A stretch of 64,000 nucleotides of DNA, from the NCBI GenBank assembly GCA_003514385.1, contig DOQR01000005.1, forward strand, positions 95,553 through 159,552, in the 5' to 3' direction. A program made the position numbers and the translations under genes. This DNA is from Oscillospiraceae bacterium (GTDB taxonomy: Bacteria; Bacillota; Clostridia; Oscillospirales; Acutalibacteraceae). Positions 8,723-17,800 of the stretch are shown here, one piece after another. Under the pieces are notes generated by a model that saw nothing but the letters and a program-made list of their open reading frames with translations, was not told where the DNA came from and ran no database searches. Position 1 is the stretch's first letter, and each line of letters starts with the position of its first letter.

Positions 8723-9709
8723 TTATTTATACTGCGCGAGCACATCAGATGCGAGGGCTGTGAGTTCGTCTTTTACACTCTCGGGAGAGAGAATTGCGAC
8801 ATCCGCGCCGAAGTTCATTATCCATGTCAGGAACACAGGGCTCACGAACACTTTTACGCGCATGTCAAAGTGCGTGTCGGTGATATTTGAAAACGCAGTG
8901 TCGAATCCGAATTTGTCTATCATGACATTTGCAAGCTTGTTTTCGCAGCGGAGTGTGACCGTCTCCTCGCGTCCGCCGTACATTCCGAAGGTCTGCTTTG
9001 AATAGAGCGCCATATCGAAATCGGCGAAGAACTCCGCGCCGTCGCGCTTTTCTTCGGTCGGCTGAATTTTTGTCATTTTGTCGACCCGGTAGTGCTTTAT
9101 CTTGTTCTCGTCCGAGTCGTAGCCTATCATGTAATAATTTTCATCATCCCAGGTCAGCGCCCACGGGCTGATGCGATATATTTTGCCGTCGTGGCGCAGC
9201 TTCTTCTGCTTGTGCTCGTCCCAGGTGAAATATTGAAACGCTATCTTCGCGTCGCGGTTTATCGCGTCGTGTATGTAGTCGACGGCGTAGTAGATGCTCT
9301 CGTTCATTGCCTTGATGCGGTTCGAGACAAAGACCTGCCTCTGCAGTTCCTGCGCCTCATATCGGCTCGCAAAGCCCTCGATTTTCTTTATCAGCTCGTT
9401 GCTCTTTTTGTGCGTGATGAAGCGTGAGGACTGAACCGCGTCGACAAGAAGCTTCAGCTCCGGCAGCTCGAATTCACGGCTGATGACATGATAAGTCACG
9501 CTTTTGCCTTTTCTCTTGTCGATGTCGAGCCCGAACAGGCAGAGCACTTCAATGTCGTTGTAGAGCGTCTTGCGCTCCGCGTCGATGCCGTATTCGCCCA
9601 GCGCGTCCGATATCTCGGCGAGCGTCATTCCGTGCTCGTCGTCCGTGTTTTCGAGCAGGATCTTCATCAGATAGAGCAGTTTTATTTTCTGGTTTGATTT
9701 TTTAGCCAT
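8723..9709 (-). CDS. WYL-domain transcriptional regulator
   Basis: A 328-residue protein with an N-terminal winged HTH of the DeoR type (residues 1-65, including MTLAEISDALGEYGIDAERKT), a WYL domain around residues 145-215 (SPWALTWDDENYYMIGYD) and a C-terminal WCX extension. WYL proteins sense small ligands or nucleic acid and often control stress, defence or sugar genes. The ATG is preceded by GGAGGATAT. It stands alone between a terminator and a divergent small gene, so its targets cannot be read from the context. Confidence 0.88.
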   Translation of the reverse strand: MAKKSNQKIKLLYLMKILLENTDDEHGMTLAEISDALGEYGIDAERKTLYNDIEVLCLFGLDIDKRKGKSVTYHVISREFELPELKLLVDAVQSSRFITHKKSNELIKKIEGFASRYEAQELQRQVFVSNRIKAMNESIYYAVDYIHDAINRDAKIAFQYFTWDEHKQKKLRHDGKIYRISPWALTWDDENYYMIGYDSDENKIKHYRVDKMTKIQPTEEKRDGAEFFADFDMALYSKQTFGMYGGREETVTLRCENKLANVMIDKFGFDTAFSNITDTHFDMRVKVFVSPVFLTWIMNFGADVAILSPESVKDELTALASDVLAQYK

Positions 9710-9864
9710 TTTTATATCCTCCGATTTGATTTACGGATATATTATAAAATATTTCGTGCACCAAAAAACGGACTCTGCAAAGTTATTATACGGCATATTG
9801 CCAAATTTTGCAATGAGCAATATGCTATTTTTTGTCAAAATAAAGTTCGCTATTGAAAAAGCGC

Positions 9865-9891
9865 TTGACAAAAAACGGAACATGATAAAAT
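9865..9891 (+). promoter_or_regulatory. promoter of the small membrane protein gene
   Basis: TTGACA at 9865-9870 and TAAAAT at 9886-9891. The 15-bp spacer is short, so strength is uncertain. It sits 32 bases before the ATG at 9923. Confidence 0.5.
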
Positions 9892-9922
9892 GAAATAAAA
9901 ATTACAGCAAAAGGAGAAAATT

Positions 9923-10144
9923 ATGGATCTTGTTATCGGCATTATTTTTGATGTTATCGCAACTGCGGCTTTGGTGTACCTGTTTATCTTCGGATATAAC
10001 AGCGAGTATGAGGCGGCGGCGACTGTTATCGCTCCGGTGCTCATTTATATCATATGGAGCAGACGCGCTCAGATGATAAAGACACGCAAATGGCGTGAGT
10101 CGATTGAAAAGCAGATGAAAAACAAAGACGAAAAAGAGTCATAA
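9923..10144 (+). CDS. small two-span membrane protein, unknown function
   Basis: A 73-residue protein with two hydrophobic segments (about residues 3-24 and 32-46) and a basic, hydrophilic C-terminus (RRAQMIKTRKW onwards). AAAAGGAGA precedes the ATG, a promoter lies upstream and a strong terminator follows, so it is a real single-gene unit. I recognise no family. Confidence 0.65.
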   Translation: MDLVIGIIFDVIATAALVYLFIFGYNSEYEAAATVIAPVLIYIIWSRRAQMIKTRKWRESIEKQMKNKDEKES

Positions 10145-10150
10145 CCAAAC

Positions 10151-10193
10151 AAAAAGCGGCGGCAAACCACTCAAGGCTTGCCGCCGCTTTTTA
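10151..10193. terminator. bidirectional terminator
   Basis: A perfect 15-bp stem (AAAAAGCGGCGGCAA / TTGCCGCCGCTTTTT) between convergent genes, with T-runs on both strands. Confidence 0.9.
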
Positions 10194-10198
10194 TTAAC

Positions 10199-11623
10199 TT
10201 ACTTTGCGAATGCGTCGTTGTGGGTCAGCGCGAACCAGATTTTGCAGAACAGCTCGCTCTTTCCGCATACGTAGAGAATCGTATCGGCGAAAAGCTTGAC
10301 TACATTGCCCCAGTCGAAGAAGAACTTGTTCTCCGCCTCCGGTGCGCCGTCGTAGTCGAGGGTGAACGCCTGGGTGTAGAGGATACCGCCCTCACCGAAA
10401 ACCTCGGCGCGGACATAGCTGCCTATCTCGTCCGAGTAGTCGTCGAGGTCTATCTCGGAGCCGACATGAATGACCTTGCCGTCCGCTATCCAGTGAATCG
10501 TCAGATAGTTCTCTGCGGTTATCGCTATCGTGTCCTCCTTGTCGTCAACGGCGATGTTTGTTATCACCGGCTGAACAAGGTCGGGCGATGCGTACCACTG
10601 GCCGTTCTCGTCCGCGACATTATAGCCTACTTCCTTGCTGAACTGTTCGAGCTCGGGGGTGTTCTTTATATATCTGCTTCCCGCGAAGAACGCGCCCTGC
10701 TTCATGCATTCCTTGAGGTTATCTACCGTGTTCGAGGGCATGAGCATTATCGTCCAGCCGTTGTCCATGGCGGAGAGGCGATGTGCGTCGGAGCTTGCAA
10801 AAGCAAAGACGTTGCGCCCGGAGGGTACGACCTTCTGGAGCAGGATATCCCAGAGCTTGCGGTCGTGGCGGGTGCGGTAGTCGCCCTTGGAGTTGACATC
10901 GATGCCGAGGCAGGAGGGATACATCTTGAGCAGACGGGCGAACTTGTTTATGTCATAGTCGTAGTCTTCGTTATAAGCCTTGTCGAAATCCTTTTCGTTG
11001 CGCGCGCCCGTGTATTCGCCGGGGTGGTTGATGACCGAAAGACCGCCGAGCTCTTCAACATTCTTTATCGGCGTCTCGTAGTCGCTCGTGCCGCCAAGGA
11101 CACCGTTGCCGTAGTCAACGAACCAGGAGTTGACATGCGAGTTGTTGAACGAAGTCGGGTTGTTCTCGATGCCGTAGGGGACGCGGAGCATTCCGCGGCC
11201 GCCTCTGTCGCTGCCGGAGGTTATCTGATTGTAGCGCCCCTGAGTCAGTCCCGTCGGCTTCTCGAAGCCGTTCTCGCGTCTGAATCCGAGCGCGAGCTGG
11301 AGCGCGGGAACATAGTTCGGCTCTGTCCAGCCTCTGTCAACGGTGCCGTGATCGGTTATCGCGAGAATGTCGTAGCCCATTGAATAATAGGTCTCGATGA
11401 CATATCTGAAATCATTGTCGCCGTCTGAAACTATGCTGTGATTGTGCAGGCTCGCCTTGTATTGACCGTAGTTTTTCCAGTCAACCGTGGCGTAGGGGTT
11501 TGTTATCGCGTAGTCAACGTCCTTCGTGTCCGCGTCCTGCGCGAAGACTGCGGGAAGCATCCCGAAGAGCATCACTGCGGCGAGGAAGAACGAGAGAATA
11601 CGCTTGAAACTGTTTTTTTTCAT
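10199..11623 (-). CDS. secreted PHP-domain phosphoesterase-like protein
   Basis: A 474-residue protein with a signal peptide (basic KKNSFKR, hydrophobic 10-24, AVFAQ cleavage site). The PHP metal-site motifs are HNHSIVSDG (His60, His62, Asp67), ITDHG (Asp91, His92), INHPGEY and ASSDAHRL. This is the CehA/McbA-like branch, which often acts on phosphoesters or related groups outside the cytoplasm. The C-terminal 150 residues look like a beta-sandwich with a final hydrophobic region. I chose ATG 11623 because AGGAGT lies just upstream and a near-perfect promoter sits 47 bases before it; a longer frame reaches into that promoter. It is transcribed alone. Confidence 0.85.
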   Translation of the reverse strand: MKKNSFKRILSFFLAAVMLFGMLPAVFAQDADTKDVDYAITNPYATVDWKNYGQYKASLHNHSIVSDGDNDFRYVIETYYSMGYDILAITDHGTVDRGWTEPNYVPALQLALGFRRENGFEKPTGLTQGRYNQITSGSDRGGRGMLRVPYGIENNPTSFNNSHVNSWFVDYGNGVLGGTSDYETPIKNVEELGGLSVINHPGEYTGARNEKDFDKAYNEDYDYDINKFARLLKMYPSCLGIDVNSKGDYRTRHDRKLWDILLQKVVPSGRNVFAFASSDAHRLSAMDNGWTIMLMPSNTVDNLKECMKQGAFFAGSRYIKNTPELEQFSKEVGYNVADENGQWYASPDLVQPVITNIAVDDKEDTIAITAENYLTIHWIADGKVIHVGSEIDLDDYSDEIGSYVRAEVFGEGGILYTQAFTLDYDGAPEAENKFFFDWGNVVKLFADTILYVCGKSELFCKIWFALTHNDAFAK

Positions 11624-11669
11624 CTCATGACTCCTTTCATTTTGCGTATGCGAGAAAAATGTTGAAATC

Positions 11670-11698
11670 ATTATACAATATTGCACTGCAAAAGTCAA
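11670..11698 (-). promoter_or_regulatory. promoter of the PHP-domain gene
   Basis: On the minus strand: TTGACT, 17 bp, TATAAT. It fixes the start of the gene at ATG 11623. Confidence 0.8.
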
Positions 11699-11793
11699 AA
11701 ATTTTATGCGCATTTACCTAATTTTTGGTCTTGGATATGGAAAAAGCGTGTTATATATGTTAAAATCATATAAGTATCTCAACGGAGGACGAC

Positions 11794-12480
11794 ATGGATA
11801 TAAGAGAAGAGCTCGAACAGCTCAGAGATGAAAAGTACAGGGAGTTCGGCTTGTCGCTCCTGCCGAATGTCGACAAGAGCAAGATAATCGGCGTTCGCCT
11901 GCCGCAGCTGAGAGCAGTCGCGGCGCGGATAAAAAAAGAAAGCCCCAAGGGCGTTATGCCCGATCTCCCGCAGGGCGATATGCTTGAAGAAAAGCTTGTG
12001 CGCGGATTCGTTATTGCAAGTGCCGATCTGCCGTTCGAAGAGCATCTGAAAGCGGCGGCGGATTTTGTGCCGGAGATAGATAATTGGTCTGTCTGCGACA
12101 GCTTCGTGAACAGCCTCAAGTTTTTCAAAAAAGGCAGGGAGCGGGTCTGGGAGTTTTTGCAGCCGTATTTCGATTCCGATAAGCCCTATGATATCCGCTT
12201 TGCGGTCGTCGCGGCGCTCAATTATTTCTCTGATGATGAGTACGCCGCCCGTGCTTTCGGGAAGTTTGATAAGATAACCAACGATGACTACTATGTGAAA
12301 ATGGCGGTCGCGTGGGCGGTCTCCGTGTTCTTCGTCCATGCGCCGGAAAAGACATGGCAGTATCTCGAAGATAATTGTCTCGACGATTTCACTTTCAACA
12401 AGTCGCTTCAGAAGATAACCGAATCTTATCGCGTCACGCCGCAGGACAAGGCGAAGATACGCGCAATGAAACGCAAATAA
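11794..12480 (+). CDS. AlkD-like DNA alkylation repair glycosylase
   Basis: A 228-residue all-helical HEAT-like repeat protein. It removes positively charged alkylated bases (3-methyladenine and 7-methylguanine type) in the family's studied members. The positions corresponding to the B. cereus AlkD active site are kept: Trp98 and Asp102 in DNWSVCDSF, Arg135 in DIRFAV and Trp174 in VAWAVS, with spacings close to those of AlkD. CGGAGGA precedes the ATG. The GH3 gene begins 23 bases after its stop, so the two are probably co-transcribed although their jobs are unrelated. Confidence 0.9.
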   Translation: MDIREELEQLRDEKYREFGLSLLPNVDKSKIIGVRLPQLRAVAARIKKESPKGVMPDLPQGDMLEEKLVRGFVIASADLPFEEHLKAAADFVPEIDNWSVCDSFVNSLKFFKKGRERVWEFLQPYFDSDKPYDIRFAVVAALNYFSDDEYAARAFGKFDKITNDDYYVKMAVAWAVSVFFVHAPEKTWQYLEDNCLDDFTFNKSLQKITESYRVTPQDKAKIRAMKRK

Positions 12481-12502
12481 CAGCCGAACAGGAGATAATA
12501 CA

Positions 12503-14995
12503 ATGAGCAACAAAGTACGCAGAATTTTTTCAAAAGCAGTCAATTTGATTACTTCCGCAACCGCGCAGGGCCTGAGTAAAGGCGAGCTCGGTTCGCCCGA
12601 TACTCCGGAGGAGATGAAGTCGATTGCAAGAATTGCAGCCGAAGAGGGCATAGTCATGCTCAAAAATAACGGCGTGCTGCCGATAAAAAATGACGAGAAT
12701 GTCTGCATCTTCGGCAGAATTCAGAGGGACTATTTCTTCGTCGGCTACGGTTCCGGAGGCGATGTCAATAAGCCCTATTGCGTCGATCTTGTGGACGGCA
12801 TGAAAAACGCCGGAATAAAAGTCGACGAACAGATTGAAAAGATATACTCGGATTGGATAAAGAAGAACCCGGCGGACGACGGCTTCTGGGGCGCATGGCC
12901 GCGCTATCACGATGAGATGAAGATAGACGAAAAGACCGTCGCCGATGCGGCAAAGCGCAGCAGCTGCGCCGTCGTAGTTATAGGTCGCTCCGCGGGTGAG
13001 GACAGGGAAAACACGCTCAAAAAGGGCAGCTATTATCTGACCGACGATGAAACAGCGCTGCTCGACAAAGTGACCGCGAATTTCAAAAACACCGTCGTGC
13101 TGATAAACAGCGGCAATATTATAGATATGTCGTGGATGAATAAATACGGCGACAAGCTCGGCGCGGTGCTCTATGTCTGGCAGGGCGGAATGGAGAGCGG
13201 AAACGCCATTGGTGAGGTCCTTTCCGGCAAAGCTTCGCCGAGCGGCAAGCTGCCAGATACCATTGCCGATTGCTACGAGAGCTATCCGGCGGCGAAGAAC
13301 TTTGGCAAAAAGACATACAACAACTACGCCGAGGATATCTTCGTCGGCTACAGATATTTTGAAACCTTCGCGCCCGAAAAGGTCATGTTCCCGTTCGGCT
13401 TTGGTCTTAGCTACACTTCGTTCGAGCTGTCCGACAAGACCGTCATGGAGGCTGACGACAGAATAATAGTCTCCGTAAAAGTCAGGAATGTCGGCAGTGC
13501 CGCGGGCAAAGAGGTTATTGAGGTCTACTACGGCGCGCCGCAGGGCGAGCTCGGCAAGGCGGCAAAGAGCCTTGCCGCATATGAAAAAACGCACACTCTT
13601 CTGCCCGGTGAGGAGCAGAGGGTGGTCGTGTCGTTCCCGTGCGCCAATATGGCGTCGTTCGACGACTCCGGCAAATCCGGCGCGGCGTTCTGCTATGTGC
13701 TCGAAGCTGGGGACTATCCCATCTATGCCGGCACCGATGTGCGCTCCTGCGAGCAGATAGGCGTTCACACAGAGCCGGAGCTTCGTGTCACCGAGCGCCT
13801 TGCGAGCCGTGCGGACTGCGCACCGAAAGAGGCGTTCGACCGCCTTGTCGCCGCGACCGACGAACAGGGAAAAACAGAAAAAGCATATGAATCTGTTCCG
13901 CTGAGCACCGTTTCGCGCCGCGAGGAGATAGAGAAGAATCTGCCCGAAGCTCCCGATTTCACGGGCGACAAGGGCATAAAACTCGAAGATGTCGCCAATA
14001 ACAGAGCGACCCTTGCGGGCTTCACGGCTCAGCTCGAGGATGTTGAGCTTGAGGCTCTCTGCCGTGGCGATTATGTCATGAACAGCAAGCTCGGCACTCC
14101 CGGCAACGCCGCAGTTTACGGCGGAATACTTAAATCTCTGCGCAAAAAAGGCGTGCCGCCCGTCAGCGCAACGGACGGCCCCTCCGGCATCAGACTCCAT
14201 TGCTATGCCTCGCTCCTGCCTATCGGCACGCTGCTCGCGAGCACATGGAATCAGCAGCTCGTCCGCGAGCTGTATGCTCTCGAGGGTGCCGAGATGGCGC
14301 GCAAGGGCTCCGATGTCCTGCTCGCCCCGGGCATGAATATCCACAGAGATCCGCTCTGCGGCAGAAACTTTGAATATTTCTCCGAGGATCCGCTGCTCGC
14401 CGGCACCATGGGCGCGGCGGTCGTGCGCGGCATCCAGTCGCAGGGAGTCTCCGCCTGCCCGAAGCACTTCGCCTGCAACAATCAGGAGACCATGCGTATC
14501 TATAACGATTCGCGTGTGTCCGAGCGCGCTCTGCGCGAGATATATCTCAAGGGCTTTGAAATATGCGTCAAAACCGCGCACCCGTTCAATATCATGACTT
14601 CTTATAATAAGATAAACGGCGTCTGGGGACACTATCATTACGGTACCTGCACGCAGATACTGCGCGGCGAATGGGAATATGACGGCTGCGTCATGACCGA
14701 CTGGTGGATGCGCGCGAGCAAAGACCCGGATTTCCCGCTGCTTCGCAACAACGCTTACCGCGTGCGCGGACAGGTGGATGTGCTCATGCCCGGCGCGGGA
14801 GCGGGCTCGCGCAAGGCAAAATATGACCCGTCTCTGCTCGAGAGCCTCGGCAAGCCGGACGGCATCACCCGCGCGGAGATATTCCGCAGCGCGATGAATA
14901 CCCTGCGCTTCGTCCTGCGTTCGCATCCGTTCTGCGCCGAGCACGGACTGGATAACGGCTACCGCCCGGGTCCCGATTGGTTCGAGTGTCGGTAA
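12503..14995 (+). CDS. GH3 beta-glycosidase with swapped domain order
   Basis: An 830-residue enzyme in which the usual GH3 order is inverted. The alpha/beta sandwich domain comes first (residues about 30-260, with EEGIVMLKNNGVLPI), then a fibronectin-III-like domain (FPFGFGLSYTSFELS near 300), and the TIM barrel last (about 530-800). The barrel shows KHFACNNQE and the nucleophile Asp733 in VMTDWW. Ruminococcus albus and Butyrivibrio fibrisolvens beta-glucosidases of about this length have the same order. No signal peptide is present, so it acts in the cytoplasm on imported beta-linked oligosaccharides. AGGAG precedes the ATG; it follows the alkD-like gene in one operon. Confidence 0.9.
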   Translation: MSNKVRRIFSKAVNLITSATAQGLSKGELGSPDTPEEMKSIARIAAEEGIVMLKNNGVLPIKNDENVCIFGRIQRDYFFVGYGSGGDVNKPYCVDLVDGMKNAGIKVDEQIEKIYSDWIKKNPADDGFWGAWPRYHDEMKIDEKTVADAAKRSSCAVVVIGRSAGEDRENTLKKGSYYLTDDETALLDKVTANFKNTVVLINSGNIIDMSWMNKYGDKLGAVLYVWQGGMESGNAIGEVLSGKASPSGKLPDTIADCYESYPAAKNFGKKTYNNYAEDIFVGYRYFETFAPEKVMFPFGFGLSYTSFELSDKTVMEADDRIIVSVKVRNVGSAAGKEVIEVYYGAPQGELGKAAKSLAAYEKTHTLLPGEEQRVVVSFPCANMASFDDSGKSGAAFCYVLEAGDYPIYAGTDVRSCEQIGVHTEPELRVTERLASRADCAPKEAFDRLVAATDEQGKTEKAYESVPLSTVSRREEIEKNLPEAPDFTGDKGIKLEDVANNRATLAGFTAQLEDVELEALCRGDYVMNSKLGTPGNAAVYGGILKSLRKKGVPPVSATDGPSGIRLHCYASLLPIGTLLASTWNQQLVRELYALEGAEMARKGSDVLLAPGMNIHRDPLCGRNFEYFSEDPLLAGTMGAAVVRGIQSQGVSACPKHFACNNQETMRIYNDSRVSERALREIYLKGFEICVKTAHPFNIMTSYNKINGVWGHYHYGTCTQILRGEWEYDGCVMTDWWMRASKDPDFPLLRNNAYRVRGQVDVLMPGAGAGSRKAKYDPSLLESLGKPDGITRAEIFRSAMNTLRFVLRSHPFCAEHGLDNGYRPGPDWFECR

Positions 14996-15072
14996 TTTTT
15001 AGGATTCATTTATAAATTATCAAAAATATTTGCAGAAAAGCCGCAAAAAATGTATGTTGATACGGAATATTG

Positions 15073-15101
15073 TTGACGCCCGGTTTTTGCTGTGATAGAC
15101 T
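15073..15101 (+). promoter_or_regulatory. promoter of the lipoprotein gene
   Basis: TTGACG, 17-bp spacer, TAGACT, about 50 bases upstream of the ATG at 15151. Confidence 0.65.
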
Positions 15102-15150
15102 TCTCTTTAGCTTCCGATAATTTGATCGGTTATATAGGAGTAGTTGAATA

Positions 15151-15798
15151 ATGGTTAAGAGGATCTCCGCGCTTGCGGCGGTTCTGCTGTGCGTATTCAT
15201 GCTGTGCTCGTGTACGGCGTCGCGCTCGCAGATCGGCGCATATGTCCGCGGCACGCTCGACTCTGTCTATCTCAACGAGAACAGCGACGAGTATCTGGAT
15301 TTGGTCGGCGGCACTGCCGAAGAATGCGAAACCCAGTATCAGCAGTATATCCAGGACGAGGTCGAATATTTCAAAATGTGTATGGATATCGACGCGGTGT
15401 CCGATGCGAATTATCAGCGCATGGTGAAGATATTCGAAACGCTCTATGCCCATTGTAAGTATGAGGTCGGCGAGGTAACGCGAAGCTCCGACAGATTCCT
15501 TGTCAGCGTGACCGTCTATCCGATAGATGTCATATCAAAAGCGGAGGAAAACGGTATCGACGATTTCGAGAAGTCCTATGGCGAGCGTGCGAGAAAAGGG
15601 GAGTTCGATAAGCTCTCTGACTCCGAGCGCGAGGAGCTCTGGGCGGACGGAATAATCACCGAGGTTGAAAAGAATCTTGATAATATCGGCTATCTCGACC
15701 CCGTCACGATATCGCTCCAGGTGATTATCGAGGACGACGGATATTCAATTGTGGATGATGACCTCGTCCGCATGGATGAACTTGTTATCAGCTATTGA
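15151..15798 (+). CDS. putative lipoprotein, unknown function
   Basis: A 215-residue protein with a lipoprotein signal: basic start, hydrophobic core and the lipobox MLCSC with Cys21 as lipidation site. The rest is acidic and probably alpha/beta; no catalytic motif is visible. It resembles short DUF-type lipoproteins common in Clostridia. Own promoter upstream (15073), TAGGAG ribosome site and a strong terminator just after the stop make it a single-gene unit. Confidence 0.75.
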   Translation: MVKRISALAAVLLCVFMLCSCTASRSQIGAYVRGTLDSVYLNENSDEYLDLVGGTAEECETQYQQYIQDEVEYFKMCMDIDAVSDANYQRMVKIFETLYAHCKYEVGEVTRSSDRFLVSVTVYPIDVISKAEENGIDDFEKSYGERARKGEFDKLSDSEREELWADGIITEVEKNLDNIGYLDPVTISLQVIIEDDGYSIVDDDLVRMDELVISY

Positions 15799-15810
15799 CA
15801 GACAAAGCAA

Positions 15811-15842
15811 AACCGTTCCGAATTATTCGGAACGGTTTTTTT
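15811..15842 (+). terminator. terminator after the lipoprotein gene
   Basis: A 12-bp perfect stem (AACCGTTCCGAA / TTCGGAACGGTT), 3-base loop, then seven T. Confidence 0.9.
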
Positions 15843-15881
15843 AACGGAAATATATAACGGTCATTATCTGCGACATTTGTC

Positions 15882-15910
15882 TTGACATTTTATTGCCTTG
15901 CATATAAAAT
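15882..15910 (+). promoter_or_regulatory. promoter of the AMP-dependent ligase gene
   Basis: Perfect TTGACA, 17 bp, TAAAAT. Transcription should start near 15917, which excludes the in-frame TTG at 15898 as start codon. Confidence 0.75.
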
Positions 15911-15936
15911 GTATTGTGGGAGATGAGAAAATAAAT

Positions 15937-17607
15937 ATGATACCAACCGAAAGCTACAACTGCTACGAGTATTTCAAGAACAACACTGCAGCGTTCGGCG
16001 ACTATGATGCCGCGATTCATTTCGGTCACAGGATTAAGCGTTCCGCTCTGCTTTCCGATATCGACCGTCTCGCGGCGTATTTCAAGAGCGCGGGGCTTCG
16101 GCGCGGTGATGTGTACACCGTGTTCCTGCCGACCTGCGTGCAGAGCTTCGTCGCCTTTTATGCGCTCAATAAAATAGGCGTTATCGCGAATATCGTGCAT
16201 CCGCTGACCCCGCCCGAGCTTCTCAAGGAGACTATGGACGCGGTCGGCTCAAAGGGCGTTATGCTCATGGATCTGCTCGCAAAGCCCTATGTTGATATGC
16301 TCAATTTCCACAATGTCCCGTGCGTTGTGTGCTCGAATTCCGATTATGTTTCGCCTGCGGCTCATCCGGCTTTCCGCGGCTATGAGTTGTTCGCGGCGCA
16401 CGCGTCGTCGGGCATAAAAAATGCGCTGAGCTACCGCGCGGCGATCCATCGCTGCCCGCCCTCGGACGGAGTCCACGATAACGGCTCGGATATTGCCGTC
16501 TATCTTCACGGCGGCGGAACGACGGGAAAGAGCAAGACCATAAAGCTCTCTTCAAAGGCGCTCAACGAGCTTGCCTATAAGACGGGAAAGGTCGAGCATC
16601 ACAACACCCCCGGCGTCGAGTGCTCGATGATAGTCCTGCCGCTCTTCCATGCGTTCGGTCTTGGCGTGTCGATGCATTTCAGCATGTGCGAAGGCTTTTG
16701 CTGTATCCCTGTCGCACGCTTCAAGCCGCGCAAGGCAAACGAGCTTATGCGCGAATATAAAGTTTCGTTCATAGTCGGCGTGCCGAATATGTATAAGAAG
16801 ATGTTCGAGCAGAAGAACTTCGAGGGCAAGCATCTGCGGAATCTCGAGCTGCTCTTCAGCGGCGGCGATATCGTGACCGAGCAGTTCCTTGATATGTTTA
16901 ACTCGACTATAGCCAAATGGGGCGGCAAGGGCAGACTCTTCCGCGGCTACGGACTTACCGAAGTCAGCTCCGTCTGCTGCGCGAATACATATGCCGATTT
17001 CAAGCGCAATTCCGTCGGCAAGCCGTTTTATGATATGCGCGTCGAGATATGGGATAAGGACAAAAAACGCCTGCCTGCAAACACCGTCGGCGAGATAGCC
17101 GTCTCCGGCTCGACTCTTATGGAGGGCTACCTTAACGAGCCGACAAGCGGAGTCTATACCGACGACAGCGGCGTGCGCTGGGTGCTCACGGGCGACCTCG
17201 GCTATATCGATGAGGACGGTTTCCTGTTCTTCACCGGCCGCAAAAAGAGACTTATTATCATCTCGGGCTATAACGTCTATCCGTCCGATATCGAGGAAAA
17301 GGTCATCGGCGTCGCCGGGATAACCGAGGCTTGCGCCGTTCAGGGTTATATCGAGGCGAAGCCGATAGTCAAGCTCTATGTCGCGCTCGACAGCGAGCCG
17401 GAGAACAAGAAGAAAAAGATTGAAGAAATAAATGAATTCTGCAGCGAAAATCTGCCGCGCTTCTCGCGCCCGACAAAGATCATCATTCTTGACGCTCTGC
17501 CGCGCACCCGGATGGGCAAGGTCGATTTCATGAAGCTCTGCGACCCCGCGCCGACCGAAAAACGCCGCGAGCGCGAAAAGGCTGAAAAGCAGGAAGCGAA
17601 GCAGTAA
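15937..17607 (+). CDS. class I adenylate-forming enzyme (acyl-CoA synthetase-like)
   Basis: A 556-residue ligase. Motifs in order: the ATP loop HGGGTTGKSKT near residue 190, the YGLTEVS loop near 340, the TGDLGYIDEDG hinge region near 415, GRKKRLIIISGYNVYP, and the C-terminal catalytic lysine in RTRMGKVDF. The family activates a carboxylate as acyl-AMP and passes it to CoA or a carrier. The first G-rich loop differs from the common SSGTTG form (here GGGTTG), and the substrate is unknown; a medium or long fatty acid is most likely. ATG 15937 is chosen because the promoter at 15882-15910 covers the earlier TTG, and GGGAG lies upstream. A terminator follows, so it is transcribed alone. Confidence 0.85.
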   Translation: MIPTESYNCYEYFKNNTAAFGDYDAAIHFGHRIKRSALLSDIDRLAAYFKSAGLRRGDVYTVFLPTCVQSFVAFYALNKIGVIANIVHPLTPPELLKETMDAVGSKGVMLMDLLAKPYVDMLNFHNVPCVVCSNSDYVSPAAHPAFRGYELFAAHASSGIKNALSYRAAIHRCPPSDGVHDNGSDIAVYLHGGGTTGKSKTIKLSSKALNELAYKTGKVEHHNTPGVECSMIVLPLFHAFGLGVSMHFSMCEGFCCIPVARFKPRKANELMREYKVSFIVGVPNMYKKMFEQKNFEGKHLRNLELLFSGGDIVTEQFLDMFNSTIAKWGGKGRLFRGYGLTEVSSVCCANTYADFKRNSVGKPFYDMRVEIWDKDKKRLPANTVGEIAVSGSTLMEGYLNEPTSGVYTDDSGVRWVLTGDLGYIDEDGFLFFTGRKKRLIIISGYNVYPSDIEEKVIGVAGITEACAVQGYIEAKPIVKLYVALDSEPENKKKKIEEINEFCSENLPRFSRPTKIIILDALPRTRMGKVDFMKLCDPAPTEKRREREKAEKQEAKQ

Positions 17608-17630
17608 ACCGCACGAAAAAACATATACTA

Positions 17631-17669
17631 AAGACCGATCTGTATGCCTTGCAGAACGGTCTTTTTTTC
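17631..17669 (+). terminator. terminator after the ligase gene
   Basis: AAGACCG / CGGTCTT stem with a second inner pairing (CTG/CAG), followed by seven T. Confidence 0.8.
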
Positions 17670-17686
17670 TTTTTACGATAGCGGAT

Positions 17687-17715
17687 TTGACTTTTGGCGG
17701 CGTTTTGCATATAAT
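17687..17715 (+). promoter_or_regulatory. glmS promoter
   Basis: TTGACT, 17 bp, perfect TATAAT. It places the transcript start about 80 bases before the ribozyme. Confidence 0.85.
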
Positions 17716-17800
17716 AAGACTGCATTTGCGTTTCAGTGCCGTTTGTGTAATATTGAGAAAGGAAATTTGTCAAACCGTTTTAAAATTTTTCGGTTATAAA

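Noticed and set aside
10178-11383. A 401-codon open frame on the plus strand
   Set aside because: Antisense to the PHP-domain gene; it starts inside the terminator hairpin and has no family motif.
12530-14944. An 804-codon open frame on the minus strand
   Set aside because: It lies exactly opposite the GH3 gene; no ribosome site, no recognisable motif. A mirror of codon bias in a G+C-rich gene.
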